64,000 nucleotides of DNA, taken from contig NC_009356.1 in the NCBI RefSeq assembly GCF_000092065.1, forward strand, positions 558,001 through 622,000, in the 5' to 3' direction. This DNA is from Ostreococcus lucimarinus CCE9901 (taxonomy: Eukaryota; Chlorophyta; Mamiellophyceae; Mamiellales; Bathycoccaceae). The translations under genes were made by a program, and so were the position numbers. The notes below the pieces were generated by a model that had not been told where the DNA came from, made no database searches, and saw nothing but the letters and a program-made list of their open reading frames with translations. Positions 38,999 to 50,093 of this stretch are shown one piece after another; within the stretch, counting starts at the first letter, position 1; each line of letters opens with the position of its first letter.

Positions 38999-39868
38999 AT
39001 GATACGTTTGGTTACAGACATCGCGAATAAGAGTCTACTGATACTGTCGTGCTCATATGCAGCTATTTTAGGTGCTCTTTGTCTCTTTCAACGGAAGCTT
39101 CAGTACTTCCCCACTGCAGAAGTGCCAACTCTAGATAGCCTTCCAACCGCTTTCCGTCGTGTCGAGGAGTTTGAAGTGCACGTGATTGACGGGCTGAAAC
39201 TGAAAGGCTGGTTATGGCGACAGAAGTCTTCACCAGTGTTGATACTGCATTTGCACGGAAACGCAGGAAATCGATTTCACCGTCTATACTGGGCGAATGA
39301 AATCGTGAAACGGACAAGCTGTTCTGTCGCACTTTTTGATTACCGAGGTTTTGGTGGGAATCCTGGTCGTATCTCAGAGGATGGTCTGATTAAAGACGCG
39401 GTGGCAGCCATAACGTGGGCATACACGAATGCGAAACGAAATTCACAAAAGCTTGTTCTACACCTGGAAAGCATCGGTAGTGCTGTGGGCCTGAGTGCTC
39501 TGCTCAAAATGGCAGTCGAAGTTCGGGTCGATGGAATCGTCGTAGAGGGCGGATTGTGCTCGTGTTATGATTTAGCACGTTCTATGCTACCTTTCGTACC
39601 AGTTAAATTATTATTACGCGACAAATGGAACCTTACCATTCAAGGCGCTCAGGAGCTGGATGAAGATATCAACTTCCTCAGCCTGCACGGGAAGGCTGAT
39701 CGGATAGTGCCACTCTGGTGTGGGACGAAATTGTTCGAAGCAGTGTCTTGTCGTCACAAAAAATTTATAGCGTTTGAATTTGGCGACCATAACGATTTGA
39801 TTATCCAACCTGGTTATCTTGATGCACTTCTTGAATTTTATGCTGAAGTTGAGCGTAAAGACACTTGA
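38999..39868 (+). CDS. Alpha/beta hydrolase of the ABHD13/BEM46 family
   Basis: Intronless, 289 residues. It has an N-terminal membrane segment (LLILSCSYAAILGALCLF) followed by the ABHD13/BEM46 motif Q-R-K-L-Q-Y-F-P, HLHGNAGNRFHR (oxyanion region) and DYRGFGGNPGRISEDGL. The nucleophile elbow, usually G-x-S-x-G (GRSLGG in the family), reads LESIGSAVG, so Ser is kept but the first Gly is Glu. Asp (GKADRIVP) and His (FGDHNDL) complete the triad. It is probably anchored in an endomembrane and acts on lipids or acyl groups; the substrate is unknown. Confidence 0.82.
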   Translation: MIRLVTDIANKSLLILSCSYAAILGALCLFQRKLQYFPTAEVPTLDSLPTAFRRVEEFEVHVIDGLKLKGWLWRQKSSPVLILHLHGNAGNRFHRLYWANEIVKRTSCSVALFDYRGFGGNPGRISEDGLIKDAVAAITWAYTNAKRNSQKLVLHLESIGSAVGLSALLKMAVEVRVDGIVVEGGLCSCYDLARSMLPFVPVKLLLRDKWNLTIQGAQELDEDINFLSLHGKADRIVPLWCGTKLFEAVSCRHKKFIAFEFGDHNDLIIQPGYLDALLEFYAEVERKDT

Positions 39869-39910
39869 TGGACCAGAGTGCAGTTCCAATCTATCACACT
39901 CACTTTTTCG

Positions 39911-40657
39911 CTACAAACCCTGCAAAACATTAACGAAATCGCCAATACCAGTACCCTGTATTGCAGAGACACCTACAATATTTAGATGCTCATAGAACTC
40001 TTGTAAAATCAAGTTGAGCGATGAAGTTAATGCAGAGGAAAAGTTACTTGCATTCTCAAGTTTTTCCTGAAAGATATTGACATCGGTTAGCAATTTAAGT
40101 AGCGGAGCATGAGGAGCAACGTCAATTTTATTGAAAACTAACACCACATTGAGACGGCTCCTGTATAGTACACTCACGGCTTGCAACATGTTGCTCATCA
40201 ATATCTGTGGATTTTGGCACTGGGGGGTATCCATAACGAAAAGAATGTCCGTGCTAAAGCTACTAGCAATCATTTCTGTGATCATCATACCACTGGCCGA
40301 CCAAGTAAAAATTTCGATCTGTCCAGGAGTATCTACAAAGAAGTACTCATACTCTGTCGCTCTCTGCTCACATATGCTGATAACCTTGTCGAACCTGGTT
40401 GCAAACAGATTCGCTGCGGTGAGTATTGCACCATTCGGACCTAAACTATACTCTTTCATAACGGCTTTGTAGTCAATCGTATCGCGGATATCTATGTTAG
40501 CCTGATAAGGTAAGTTGTGCGCTGCAGGGTCGAGGTTGATTACGTATGACGATTTCCCAGCGGCGTGCGTGAAATCCACAAGCCTTTCCAGCAGCGAAGT
40601 TTTACCCGAACCTGCCATACCAACAAGTATGCACACTCTACCGCGTTGAACGCTCAT
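39911..40657 (-). CDS. GPN1: GPN-loop GTPase 1 (GPN1/NPA3/XAB1)
   Basis: Intronless, 248 residues. GPN1 is a dimeric GTPase that helps assemble RNA polymerase II and import it into the nucleus. Visible: P-loop GMAGSGKTS, NLDPAAHNLPYQANIDIRDTI, the family-defining GPN loop SLGPNGAI, DTPGQIEIFTWSASG, and the NKID guanine-specificity motif. The usual acidic C-terminal extension (GPN1 is commonly 370-400 residues) is missing: the frame stops soon after IQGTGIGDFVNVLQ. It is convergent with the hydrolase gene. Confidence 0.9.
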   Translation of the reverse strand: MSVQRGRVCILVGMAGSGKTSLLERLVDFTHAAGKSSYVINLDPAAHNLPYQANIDIRDTIDYKAVMKEYSLGPNGAILTAANLFATRFDKVISICEQRATEYEYFFVDTPGQIEIFTWSASGMMITEMIASSFSTDILFVMDTPQCQNPQILMSNMLQAVSVLYRSRLNVVLVFNKIDVAPHAPLLKLLTDVNIFQEKLENASNFSSALTSSLNLILQEFYEHLNIVGVSAIQGTGIGDFVNVLQGL

Positions 40658-40914
40658 GTTTCCTTCTTCACGCAGCTCTACGGATGCGGCGCGCCGACAT
40701 AAACCGGTGCCCCCTTCGCTCAGTCGCGACGTCGATCTTGTGACGTCGAATTCGGCCTTTCAGATGGGCGATCGAACAGTGCAAATATGGGAAAATCCAT
40801 AACATACCAAAATACAAAAAGAAAATACAATTACAAAAACTAACGGTTTTGGCTCGCTGGAGACTTCCTTGCACCGACTAAATAAATCACTACGGCAGTG
40901 GGTCGCAAACGCGA

Positions 40915-43415
40915 ATGGCACGGTCCAGAGAGATACTCGAGTGCTTCTTCCCAGTATGTCAATTTTCATTTCAGCAATATGAAAATAATCTCTGTGACGA
41001 CTGTACACGACCGGTAAAACGTTTTGGCCAGAGAGAGAAATCTATCACAGCTTTCTCGCAGTCGGAGATGCACAACGCCAATTTCATGCTACTGATGCTC
41101 GATTCCCCAAAAGCTCATGGGGCAGCACTGCGCCACACTATGTTACGGCGCATCCAGCGCGTGTTTGCAAAACAACAAGTTACTTGGGTAAGTTCTGTGA
41201 TTCTGTATTTTCATACAACCTTAGCCAAAGTTGAAAGACCGGATTTCAAGTAACGCTACCCTGCGAAGGAAGTCCAAGAATTAAGAAACCAAGCTTCTCT
41301 CTGCAAGTAGCGAAAATTAGTTCTCGAGACGGCAACCATTTACTTTATGAGCCTGGTGAGTGCTTTATTTCAACACTTCGAAGCGGCGATGACTTATTTT
41401 CGTTAGTGGACACGCGTATCGTGGTAAAAGCTCGAGAAAATGAATTTGTACCTTACAAGCACACGATGGTAGTATCACAGGATTTTCGTGCTCGATTTGA
41501 GGCTGTGAAGTCAGCACTTATTCGTCTGTCCTCACCGCTTAACTGCAGCGTATGTCATACCAAGACTACAAATGATGTTTGCTGACTCGTCCAAAGTCAG
41601 GTCGGCTAGCGTCTGACACACCTTTACTTCTCAAACAGTCGTCAAAGCACTTTTTGCGCTGGCTACAGTCAAAGTTGCAGTCGAGTGTTCGCATGCAATC
41701 ACGAGTTATTTCATGCCAATACTTAGTGTTGTTAAAATCTCAAAAACAAGTAAGGAGTGCACAGATTCTTAGAAGATACAAAGCTAAAAACACGAGTAGA
41801 TTAGTTTGATCATAGAACGAGCCCTTACGGGTATCGACTCTGATACTGCTTTGATTTTGGAAGACGTGGATGTTCTTGTTAAAGATAAAGATGGACTCAA
41901 TTTGCAATGTTTGCTATCTACACTGAACGACATTGCAGACTTTCGCACAATCCAAGGTGCGCTTGATCTGAGTAAGACGTTTCAATTGACGCATGACTCA
42001 GGCTCTTTCCATACGTTTATAATTGGAACAACCGCAGAATTTAAGGTGCATTCAGATTTACATCGCCACTTTCCATTGCAGGTATGTTGAACACGCTGAG
42101 CTGTAAGAAAAACTGTTAATTTTGTATTCTCTTCGCAAGATTCCAAGTCCTTCACAAGACAGCGATGTCCATGTACAGCAGATAAGACGCGATGAAGGAT
42201 TGAAGCAAATTCGTTTAAAGGTTCAGAGTGCACTATCCATCGGAGGGCACCGACAACAAAAGGCAATGCGAATTGTACCACTCTCTACGAGCCAACAGGT
42301 AAGTCTTACTATGTCGTGATATTTTCAGGCTAACACGATCAAATAGAACAACGGAAATGTTCGCTGGGATGACGTCGGTGGTCTAGAAGATATAAAAGCT
42401 GCTTTGTGCGACATGCTGAAATGGCCTATTAAATTCCCGAAGCTTTTCAAGAATTACTCGAAAGGAGCTCTCCTTCACGGTCCACCGGTGAGGAAGATGT
42501 AAATATGTCCATTCTTACGTGATGAGTGTCAATAGGGCACAGGGAAGACTCTCATAGCAAAAGCTGCAAGTGTCGAATCAGGCTTGACATTTTTCAACGT
42601 CAAAGGACCAGAGCTTCTAGGGATGTATGTCGGTGAAAGCGAGGTGAACTCTTTCTCTCCTCGATGTACTTCATTTTGACCTCTTAATAGAAATGTGTGC
42701 GAGAACTATTTAACAAAGCCCGAGAATTGGCCCCCGCATTGATTTTCTTTGATGAATTTGATTCTCTCTGCATGGTGTGTTTCTCAGTTGGAATGCCTGT
42801 GTTAAAGTGACGAATCTGTAGGTTGATGCACCGCCTGGAACACTAATAAGCCGTGTCATCAGTCAAGTCGTTACGGAATTGGATTCGCTGAAGGTGTTCA
42901 CGTCTTAGATTCCAGCACTCTTCAATTGATAACAGTTTTCCAGGGGTCTCAAGTATTTGTATTGGCAGCTAGCAACAGATTAGAACTTATTGAACCGACA
43001 ATTCTGCGGTCTGGGCGGTGAGTCAGCTCACGCTTTTTTACTCAAAAACCAACGGAAACTTTCAGACTTGACCGAGTTCTACATGTTCCTCTTCAGAACG
43101 ACGTTCGCTCAAAGGTTGCAATTTTCAAGGTTTGTTGTCAAAACCACTGAGTCAAAGGTCGTCTTAACTTGGCAACCCAGGCTCTAACCAAAAACTTCAT
43201 ATTTTCATCAAACTTCGAGATTGGTCAGGTAATCTTAGATAGGAACAATTGATGAAACTCTGACTGAAAATTGTCTCAAGTTGGCGTTAGTTAGTGAAGA
43301 TGTTAGTGGCGCTGACATCTACTCTGCGTGTGTACGAGCTTGGATCAAGGCTGCCAAGCGGGCGATAGCGTACAATTCCACCGGTATAGTGGTTCAGACG
43401 ATGGATTTCTATTAA
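40915..43415 (+). CDS. PEX6: PEX6-type AAA ATPase of peroxisome biogenesis, intron-rich
   Basis: Multi-exon gene with about ten introns of roughly 40-60 bp. PEX6 forms a double-ring ATPase with PEX1 that extracts the receptor PEX5 from the peroxisome. Exon 1 is 40915-41187. A degenerate first ATPase ring is seen at 41806-42080 ([10 protein letters not shown] in the Walker B place). The second ring is [28 protein letters not shown] (split by an intron at about 42489-42536), [15 protein letters not shown] (diagnostic of PEX6), [33 protein letters not shown] and SGADIYSAC. The TAA at 43413 follows VVQTMDF. Middle exon borders are approximate. Confidence 0.8.
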
Positions 43416-43638
43416 AAACAGAAAACACAATTTTCGCCTGCTTCACCAACCGGACTTCCATAATGAAAGTAATATTACTTCTTTTTTCTCTACTCGGGCA
43501 CCTACAGGTGTGCAACTTGCGTTTCGTTCGACAACGTTCGCCCTACGTGGCATTAGCCTGGTTCGCGCGCCCTTCGTAGCACTAGCCTGGCTCGCGCGCG
43601 CGCGTTCATTCAACCTCGTCCGCGGCGAGCAAAAGCGG

Positions 43639-45216
43639 ATGCCCACTCTAAAACAAGTATCGGTCTTTTCACGCGGTGGGCTTGTTCTCGTGCACGAGTG
43701 TTTCACGAAAGAGGTCGTTCTTCTGACCGAACTTTCAGAATGCGCGCATACCTTGAAAAGCGATTCAGATCGATCTATTGAGTCAAGAATTGCAGCCTAC
43801 GATTCTCAGAAGAGCAAAGTTATTTGGCTAAGTGACGCTGTCACTGGTTTGACGTTTATACTCTCCTTCGAAGAGGCTTTAGAGAAACACGAGGCAGACG
43901 ATTTACTCAGGACAAGCAAAGACGCATTTGCTGAATACTACGAACATGATCGATTCGACTACAGTGAATTCCTACCCGCTCTCCAAGCACGGATTCAGCA
44001 ATTGGAAAGGTCTAATGAGCACTGCGAGCTTGGTGCTGCTAGTGAACGGTCAGGCGTGGATAACTCTGTTTCCGACAGTAAACTGCCTTCACGCGATTTT
44101 GGACGTACAAAGAGGCAGCATCACTACCATGACCCATCCGTGCCCAGATCTCGCCATTCAGAAAGGCTCGATTCACTCGATTTCTCAGAGCCGTCACAGG
44201 TTGCTCAGCCGCCGATTTTTCCAGAGCCTTCAAGCACTCAATCAAAACATACTCAAGCTATTAAGCACGAGGGGGGGAAACGTCTGGGCTTGAGCTGGTG
44301 CCGTGATCTTGTTAGTTTCCGTGAAACACACATTAGTGAGGAATCTTTGTTACCTCTCACAGCGTCAATCAAACACAAATTGACTCAAAAAAATGTGACG
44401 AGCGATATAGCTGATTTACTGGTGACAGAAGTTGCACAGAAACTCGTAGGGAAAAAAGTTTCTACATTCCAGTCACTAGCAAGCATAGTCTACCGTTCAC
44501 TTGAGGAGTCAATCATTCGTATACTGAGTTCTGCGAAGAAAATTGACCTATTGACTGAGGTCGGAAGCGCTCGTAAGAGTAGAAGACCTTTCGTGATTGC
44601 GTTTGTTGGCGTGAACGGTGTCGGTAAAAGTACGAGTCTATCGAAGGTAGTACATTGGCTTAGTCAGCAAAATTTCTCAGTGATGGTTGCTGCATGTGAC
44701 ACGTTTCGTGCTGGTGCAGTAGAGCAACTACGGACACACTGTCAACGTCTTGACTGTGCGCTTTTTGAGAGAGGCTACGAAAGAGATCCATCAGTTATCG
44801 CTCAACAAGCTATTCAGCAAGCCACGCGACAAGGTATTGATGTCGTCATGATAGATACTGCAGGGCGCATGCAAGACAACGAACCATTAATGCGAGCACT
44901 TGCAAAACTCTTGAGTGTAAACCTGCCTGATTTGACACTGTTTGTAGGCGAAGCACTGGTCGGAAATGATGGCGTGAGCCAAATTTTGCAGTTTGAGCAT
45001 AGATTACAAGCATTGATGCAAACGGAGAAGAAATGTGTCATAGATGGCATCTTCCTTTCAAAATTCGACACCATCGACAATAAAGTTGGCACTGCTTTAT
45101 CGTTAGTGTATGCGTCTTCGATTCCCATCATGTTTGTTGGTACTGGGCAGATGTATAAGGATGTTCGTACTTTTCAGGCTGAAAATATTGCAACCGTACT
45201 TCTTGCTGATTCATGA
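43639..45216 (+). CDS. SRPRA: Signal recognition particle receptor alpha subunit
   Basis: 525 residues from the ATG at 43639. The GTPase docks the SRP-ribosome complex at the ER membrane. The N-terminal SRX domain (VFSRGGLVLV) binds the beta subunit; a charged, Ser-rich linker follows; the NG domain begins near residue 300 with G1 GVNGVGKSTSLSK, ACDTFRAGAVEQL, DTAGRMQDNEPLM, SKFDTIDNKVG and a closing VGTGQMYKDVRTFQ. An open stretch upstream of the ATG contains a tandem near-duplication of about 33 bp around 43535-43620 (two copies of attagcctgg/actagcctgg followed by CG-rich sequence). Confidence 0.93.
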   Translation: MPTLKQVSVFSRGGLVLVHECFTKEVVLLTELSECAHTLKSDSDRSIESRIAAYDSQKSKVIWLSDAVTGLTFILSFEEALEKHEADDLLRTSKDAFAEYYEHDRFDYSEFLPALQARIQQLERSNEHCELGAASERSGVDNSVSDSKLPSRDFGRTKRQHHYHDPSVPRSRHSERLDSLDFSEPSQVAQPPIFPEPSSTQSKHTQAIKHEGGKRLGLSWCRDLVSFRETHISEESLLPLTASIKHKLTQKNVTSDIADLLVTEVAQKLVGKKVSTFQSLASIVYRSLEESIIRILSSAKKIDLLTEVGSARKSRRPFVIAFVGVNGVGKSTSLSKVVHWLSQQNFSVMVAACDTFRAGAVEQLRTHCQRLDCALFERGYERDPSVIAQQAIQQATRQGIDVVMIDTAGRMQDNEPLMRALAKLLSVNLPDLTLFVGEALVGNDGVSQILQFEHRLQALMQTEKKCVIDGIFLSKFDTIDNKVGTALSLVYASSIPIMFVGTGQMYKDVRTFQAENIATVLLADS

Positions 45217-45308
45217 AGGGTGTATTTAGAGTAGAAGGGCTTTTTATTCAATTGAAGCTAACTCCTAGCGCAGTCTTTTGAAATATATCTGTGTCTCTGT
45301 TTCCTCTT

Positions 45309-46414
45309 CTAGTCCGATAGTACCTGTGGAAACGCTTCATGATAGTTTTTTGAACATGGCAATGGATTCACCTTGTCTATCAAGCCATATTTCACTGCTT
45401 CGGTAGGGTCGAAGTAAAGAGGGCGATTTATATCGCTTTCAACGGTGGCGATGTCCTTGCCGGTCGTCTTCGCTAATATCTCCAGCTGTAGGGAAAGATA
45501 ACATGATTCCTAGGTCAACTAGTTAAAACAGTTACATACCATTTGTCTTTTAGTATTTCGCATCTCCTGGCGTTGAATTTCCAACTCAGATGCCTAATCG
45601 AAGTTAAAATGGCCACAACGCTCAGTATGCAAATGCAAATGTTCACCTGTCCACGAAAAGCGCTCAATGGTTGCTTCAACATAATACTGGCAGAAGGCAA
45701 CGCCGCGCGATTACCCTGTGCCATATTTATCATAGGCTGAGAACGAACAAATTCAAGCGTACCCTACTACCTGCAGCCAACAACATCGCAGCCTCACCCC
45801 AAGCTGTTCCTACTGCTATGGTGTGTACAGGAGGAGATACATACTGGATTGTATCATATATAGCAAACGCCTCAGTATCATACCCATATTTTTGCCCATC
45901 CTTGGTTCGTATTAGTTGCAGTCCATAACATCGATGATATTCGAACCTTCGAAGACCCTGTCGAGTTAATGTACAGTTGTATTGGCTTTTTCTTATCTTC
46001 ATACTGCAAGTAGAGCAGTTCGGCAAGAATCAACTCTGTCACTGAAGGTACAAGGGTCATGCCCTGGTTTGAGAGCTGAGCTGATGACGTTATTGTTTGA
46101 GCATAGTATTACCAAGTAAACGATCCTCTCTTTGAAAATGAAGGATGGAAGATCAGGAGGAGACTGAGTGGACGCATCCCCTTGCAAGCTCGGTATGACC
46201 TGTTGTAAAAATTGAAGTTTGTTCTTTATCGTGGCGGTGAAAGAAAGCCGACCTGCGTAATAGCATGTCGCCCGCGGTCGTTCATAATGATGCGGCGACT
46301 AGTCTTCTGCAAAACTTCTGGAAATGGCTCGCCAGGGCGGAACTTGCTCGCCCGTGAAGCTCGCACGCGAACAGAGCTAGAGCTCGCCGTCACTGTAGGG
46401 GTGAGACGAAACAT
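45309..46414 (-). CDS. Plastid ClpR, inactive subunit of the Clp protease core
   Basis: Seven exons on the minus strand: 46414-46253, 46199-46113, 46063-45947, 45900-45763, 45715-45647, 45593-45540 and 45485-45309; six introns of 46-54 bp, all phase 0; about 267 residues. The ClpPR complex degrades proteins in the plastid stroma. The Ser/Ala/Arg-rich N-terminus ([14 protein letters not shown]) looks like a transit peptide. Family blocks: [68 protein letters not shown], and [20 protein letters not shown]. The catalytic Ser (G-x-A-x-S-M) is replaced in TAWGEAA, and the catalytic His in MIHQP reads MLKQP, so this is a ClpR, closest to ClpR1/R3. Confidence 0.9.
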
Positions 46415-46936
46415 GTAACTTGTAACTCGTTACGATGAGTTCTGTAAGTCTGACCCACTATTCAAACGTGGGTAACTTCGACTCGGCGTGCAACTGGATC
46501 AGTAATCTACGCCGACGCGTGTTTTAGGCGGACCCCACGGGACGAAAACCTGCGACCAGCAGCGAACTGGCGAACCCTTCAGGGTTGAGCGCGGTTCGGC
46601 AACGCAACCCATCCGGATAAAGCCCTTTGGAGAATGAAATAAGAGAAAATATAAGGATGAAAGTATGAGATCGGTGTTGGTGTCGGCATTGAAAATAGCC
46701 TCATATATTAATATAGACAGCATCTATCATTCACTTTTCTTTCATCGCCTTGCTTCGCCTCGCAGCCGCGGTCAAACGCTGTCGCGTCGCGTGTGAATTA
46801 CCCCGACAGGCCGCACTGAAACGTGTATCCTATATCGTGCCGACAGGAGCGTACTGCGTCTAAGCTTAGGGACAGTGTTGCGAGCGCGCATTACGGCAAT
46901 CACACGTAGCGTTGCTCGTCAAAATAGCAGCACGCG
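46415..46936. promoter_or_regulatory. Divergent promoter region of ClpR and DXS
   Basis: 522 bp between two divergent genes for plastid proteins. No gene, tRNA or repeat was recognised. Shared regulation is plausible but no motif supports it. Confidence 0.4.
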
Positions 46937-49177
46937 ATGTACACGTCTTCAACTCGACTGGCACTGGCTCAAAACCTCAACCAGACTCGAGTCGCGCGCC
47001 CGCGATGTGCTGGGGGGCACGGACGAAACGCCGACAGTCTTCGCCCCGTGATTACGCGAAAATTGAGCGCACGTGCGCGTAATGGGCGCTCAGGCACACG
47101 GTTCGTGCCAAATCGTGGTTCTGAGCAGGATATCTTATCTGAACTTGAAGAAGCGCAAGAAGGAGGAATTGCTGGCTACGGCGTCATCTCGTCCAAACCT
47201 ACGACACCCCTTTTGGATACCGTGCAGTTTCCGAGCCATTTGAAGGGTTTAAACATGGATCAACTCAAGCAAGTCGCGAAAGAACTACGTGCAGACCTAA
47301 TCTACAACGTATCTCAGACAGGAGGGCATCTTGGTTCGAGCCTCGGAGTTATTGAGCTCACCGTCGCACTCAATTACGTATTCGACCAACCGAACGACAA
47401 AATCATATGGGACGTGGGGCATCAAGCTTACCCTCACAAAATTTTGACGGGAAGGAGGGACCAAATGAACACCATGAGACAAACAGGCGGGTTATCACCT
47501 TTCACGAAGAGAAGCGAAAGTCCTTATGACTGCTTTGGGGCGGGACACAGTAGTACGTCCATTTCGGCAGGTCTTGGAATGGCTGTCGCTCGGGATATGC
47601 AAGGCGGCGATAATCATGTCATCAGCATAATCGGAGACGGGGCAATCACGGGGGGGATGGCGTATGAAGCTATGAACAATGCTGGATTTCTGGACACGAA
47701 CATGATCATCATCTTAAATGATAACCAGCAAGTGTCGCTTCCTACGCAATACAACAGTATGAATCAAGATCCAGTGGGTGCGCTTTCGTCGACATTCGCT
47801 CGTCTTCAGTCGTCGCGCCCTCTACGCGAGTTGCGCGAGTCTGCCAAGGCGATTACCAAACAGATGCCAACCCCTGTGCAAGAGGTCACCGCAAAAGTTG
47901 ACGAGTATGCGCGTGGTATGATTAGTGGATCTGGCTCGACTCTATTTGAAGAGCTCGGACTATATTACATCGGAACTGTTGATGGGCATAATTTGGAGGA
48001 TTTGGTCGCCATTCTGCAAGAAGTAAAAGAGACAAAGAGCGTTGGTCCCGTGTTGATTCACATCGTGACCGAGAAGGGCCGAGGCTACTCTTATGCCGAA
48101 GACGCTCAAGACAAGTACCACGGTGTATCCAAATTCGATCTCGCTTCCGGTGAACAAAGCAAATCAACAGATACAATCCCCACTTACACGAAGGTGTTCG
48201 CCGATGCCTTGATTGGAGAAGCCATGGCTGATGAAAAGGTTGTGGCCGTGCACGCTGCCATGGGCGGGGGAACGGGATTAAACCATTTCGAGAAATATTT
48301 CGCCGATAGAACGTACGACGTCGGCATTGCGGAGCAACATGCCGTGACTTTCGCTGCGGGTCTTGCATGTGAGGGATTGAAACCCATGTGTACGATTTAT
48401 TCAACATTTTTGCAACGTGGCTGGGATCAAGTTGTTCACGACGTAGCGCTGCAGAAACTTCCGGTGAGGTTTGCGATGGACCGTGCTGGCTTGGTTGGCG
48501 CGGATGGACCAACTCATGCTGGTGCGTACGATGTGACGTTCATGGCGTGCCTTCCCGATATGGTCGTTATGGCGCCGATGGACGAGGCAGAGCTGTGTCA
48601 TATGGTTGCAACATCTTTAGCTATTGACGATCGTCCCTCCTGTTTCCGCTATCCTCGGGGTGCGGGCGTTGGGGTCAACATGGAAAATGAGAGCGTCAAA
48701 GTGCTCAATCCAGGATACAAGGGTATGGTGTTAGACATTGGGAAAGGCCGAGTTCTACGCGAAGGAACCGATGTCGTTCTGTTGGGTTATGGTACTCCAA
48801 CGAATAACTGTTTGCTGGCTGCCCAAATGTTGCAAGAGTTCGGCGTCAGCGCCACCGTGGCGGATGCTCGATTCTGCAAACCTCTGGACGTCGAACTCAT
48901 TCGTCGCTTGGCAAAATCACACCCAGTTTTCATAACGGTAGAGGAAGGTTCCATAGGCGGCTTTGCGTCTCACGTGTTGCACTTCCTAGCGACTGACGGA
49001 CTGCTCGACGGCGGCTTGAAGGTTCGACCAATGGTACTTCCCGATCGTCCAATTGATCACGGTTCGTATGCATTCCAGCTTAACGAGGCTGGACTTAGCG
49101 TTTCGCACATCGCATCTACGGCGCTTTCGCTTGTCGGGAAGCAAAATGAGTCTCTCGAGGTTTTAGCAAGAGTCTAG
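46937..49177 (+). CDS. DXS: 1-deoxy-D-xylulose-5-phosphate synthase, plastid
   Basis: Intronless, 746 residues. DXS condenses pyruvate and glyceraldehyde-3-phosphate with thiamine diphosphate, the first step of the plastid MEP route to isoprenoids. The first 70-80 residues are rich in Arg, Ala and Thr and look like a transit peptide. Motifs: [51 protein letters not shown], the diphosphate-binding [37 protein letters not shown]-like [32 protein letters not shown] and a C-terminal [10 protein letters not shown]. The length is normal for plant DXS. Confidence 0.96.
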   Translation: MYTSSTRLALAQNLNQTRVARPRCAGGHGRNADSLRPVITRKLSARARNGRSGTRFVPNRGSEQDILSELEEAQEGGIAGYGVISSKPTTPLLDTVQFPSHLKGLNMDQLKQVAKELRADLIYNVSQTGGHLGSSLGVIELTVALNYVFDQPNDKIIWDVGHQAYPHKILTGRRDQMNTMRQTGGLSPFTKRSESPYDCFGAGHSSTSISAGLGMAVARDMQGGDNHVISIIGDGAITGGMAYEAMNNAGFLDTNMIIILNDNQQVSLPTQYNSMNQDPVGALSSTFARLQSSRPLRELRESAKAITKQMPTPVQEVTAKVDEYARGMISGSGSTLFEELGLYYIGTVDGHNLEDLVAILQEVKETKSVGPVLIHIVTEKGRGYSYAEDAQDKYHGVSKFDLASGEQSKSTDTIPTYTKVFADALIGEAMADEKVVAVHAAMGGGTGLNHFEKYFADRTYDVGIAEQHAVTFAAGLACEGLKPMCTIYSTFLQRGWDQVVHDVALQKLPVRFAMDRAGLVGADGPTHAGAYDVTFMACLPDMVVMAPMDEAELCHMVATSLAIDDRPSCFRYPRGAGVGVNMENESVKVLNPGYKGMVLDIGKGRVLREGTDVVLLGYGTPTNNCLLAAQMLQEFGVSATVADARFCKPLDVELIRRLAKSHPVFITVEEGSIGGFASHVLHFLATDGLLDGGLKVRPMVLPDRPIDHGSYAFQLNEAGLSVSHIASTALSLVGKQNESLEVLARV

Positions 49178-49224
49178 AGAAACTTATAATTCAATTTGCC
49201 AACGCTGCTGAAGCTCCCGCAACG

Positions 49225-49750
49225 CTACTCGGAGGATTTCCGAGTAGTTCGAAGAAAGCTGGATAGGCGAGCCACGTCACAGCCACTACAATAACCAATA
49301 TTCATCACGAATTCACCCACGTGAGTCGCCGAGTCAACTCTCAGACGTGTGTCTACTATGCAGCTATGGCGCGGCGACGTCGCGAAATAAGAAATATTGA
49401 TTGATGTACTTACTTCCAGCGCCGAAACCGACACCCCACGCAAGACCAACGCCTACGCCACAACCACCACCTATACCTAAGCCCCAAAACCCAATCGGTA
49501 CCCCTGGGTGAAGTGGTAAACTGCGTGTCATAGTATTTAAGTTAAACGACTCACCGCCAAAGCCCCAACCTAAACCGAATCCGCAGCCCAATCCGATCCC
49601 TACGCCGAAAAAGTTGAGCGAAAGTATGTCTACACATGGCGTGAACGCACCGACCCCAACTCCTCTGCCTACGAGTCTCCGATCCTTACTCGGCGGCATG
49701 AGACCACTTCTGCAGTACTGACGTAAGTTAGGCTCGCCGTATTGGGACAT
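49225..49750 (-). CDS. Gly-rich (Gly-Phe-Trp repeat) protein conserved in plants and algae
   Basis: Exons 49750-49555, 49503-49414 and 49355-49225 with introns of 51 and 58 bp; about 138 residues. The first intron is a multiple of three and has no stop in frame, so a retained-intron reading looks like a longer protein. The core is VGVGAFTPCVDILSLN followed by G-V-G-I-G, GLGWGFGG and GLGIGGGCGVGVGLAWG. This matches a small plant family often labelled 'keratin-associated', of unknown function. The third exon is less conserved, and its border rests on splice signals only. Confidence 0.65.
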
Positions 49751-50093
49751 CAGGACACACTTTTTTTATCGAATTTCAGACGGTATGATATGATATCATA
49801 TAAATCACTCTTTACGTCCTATAAAGCTGTGGAGAACAACTCCATGAAGTCCGGAATGTTGCTTCCTCAGGCAGAGATTGCTAAAATTCTCCAAGTTAGC
49901 GACCATTTAGCTGGTTTGAAAATGTGAAAAAGGGATTGCTCTCACTGCTGCAAAAGCTCAGGCGCGCGGCCGTTTTACAATTCGGCACTTTGACTCGACT
50001 GTCTGTAGCAGGATAAACTGATAAGCGTGCATCGCACTTTCAGAGGCGCGCCTTCAGTACATCCGCATACGCCCCTCACAGCACGACAAGACT
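49751..50093. promoter_or_regulatory. Divergent region between Gly-rich gene and TAF4
   Basis: 343 bp. A short plus-strand open frame exists here (about 60 residues, 49742-49927), but it overlaps the 5' end of the Gly-rich gene and has no recognisable content. Probably a shared promoter. Confidence 0.4.

Noticed and set aside
46500-46640. Possible tRNA near the DXS promoter (ggttcgg-like stretch)
   Set aside because: No acceptor stem, anticodon arm or proper T-loop could be folded around it.
49742-49927. Plus-strand 61-codon frame starting in the Gly-rich gene
   Set aside because: It overlaps the 5' end of a better-supported gene on the other strand and has no similarity or codon signal.
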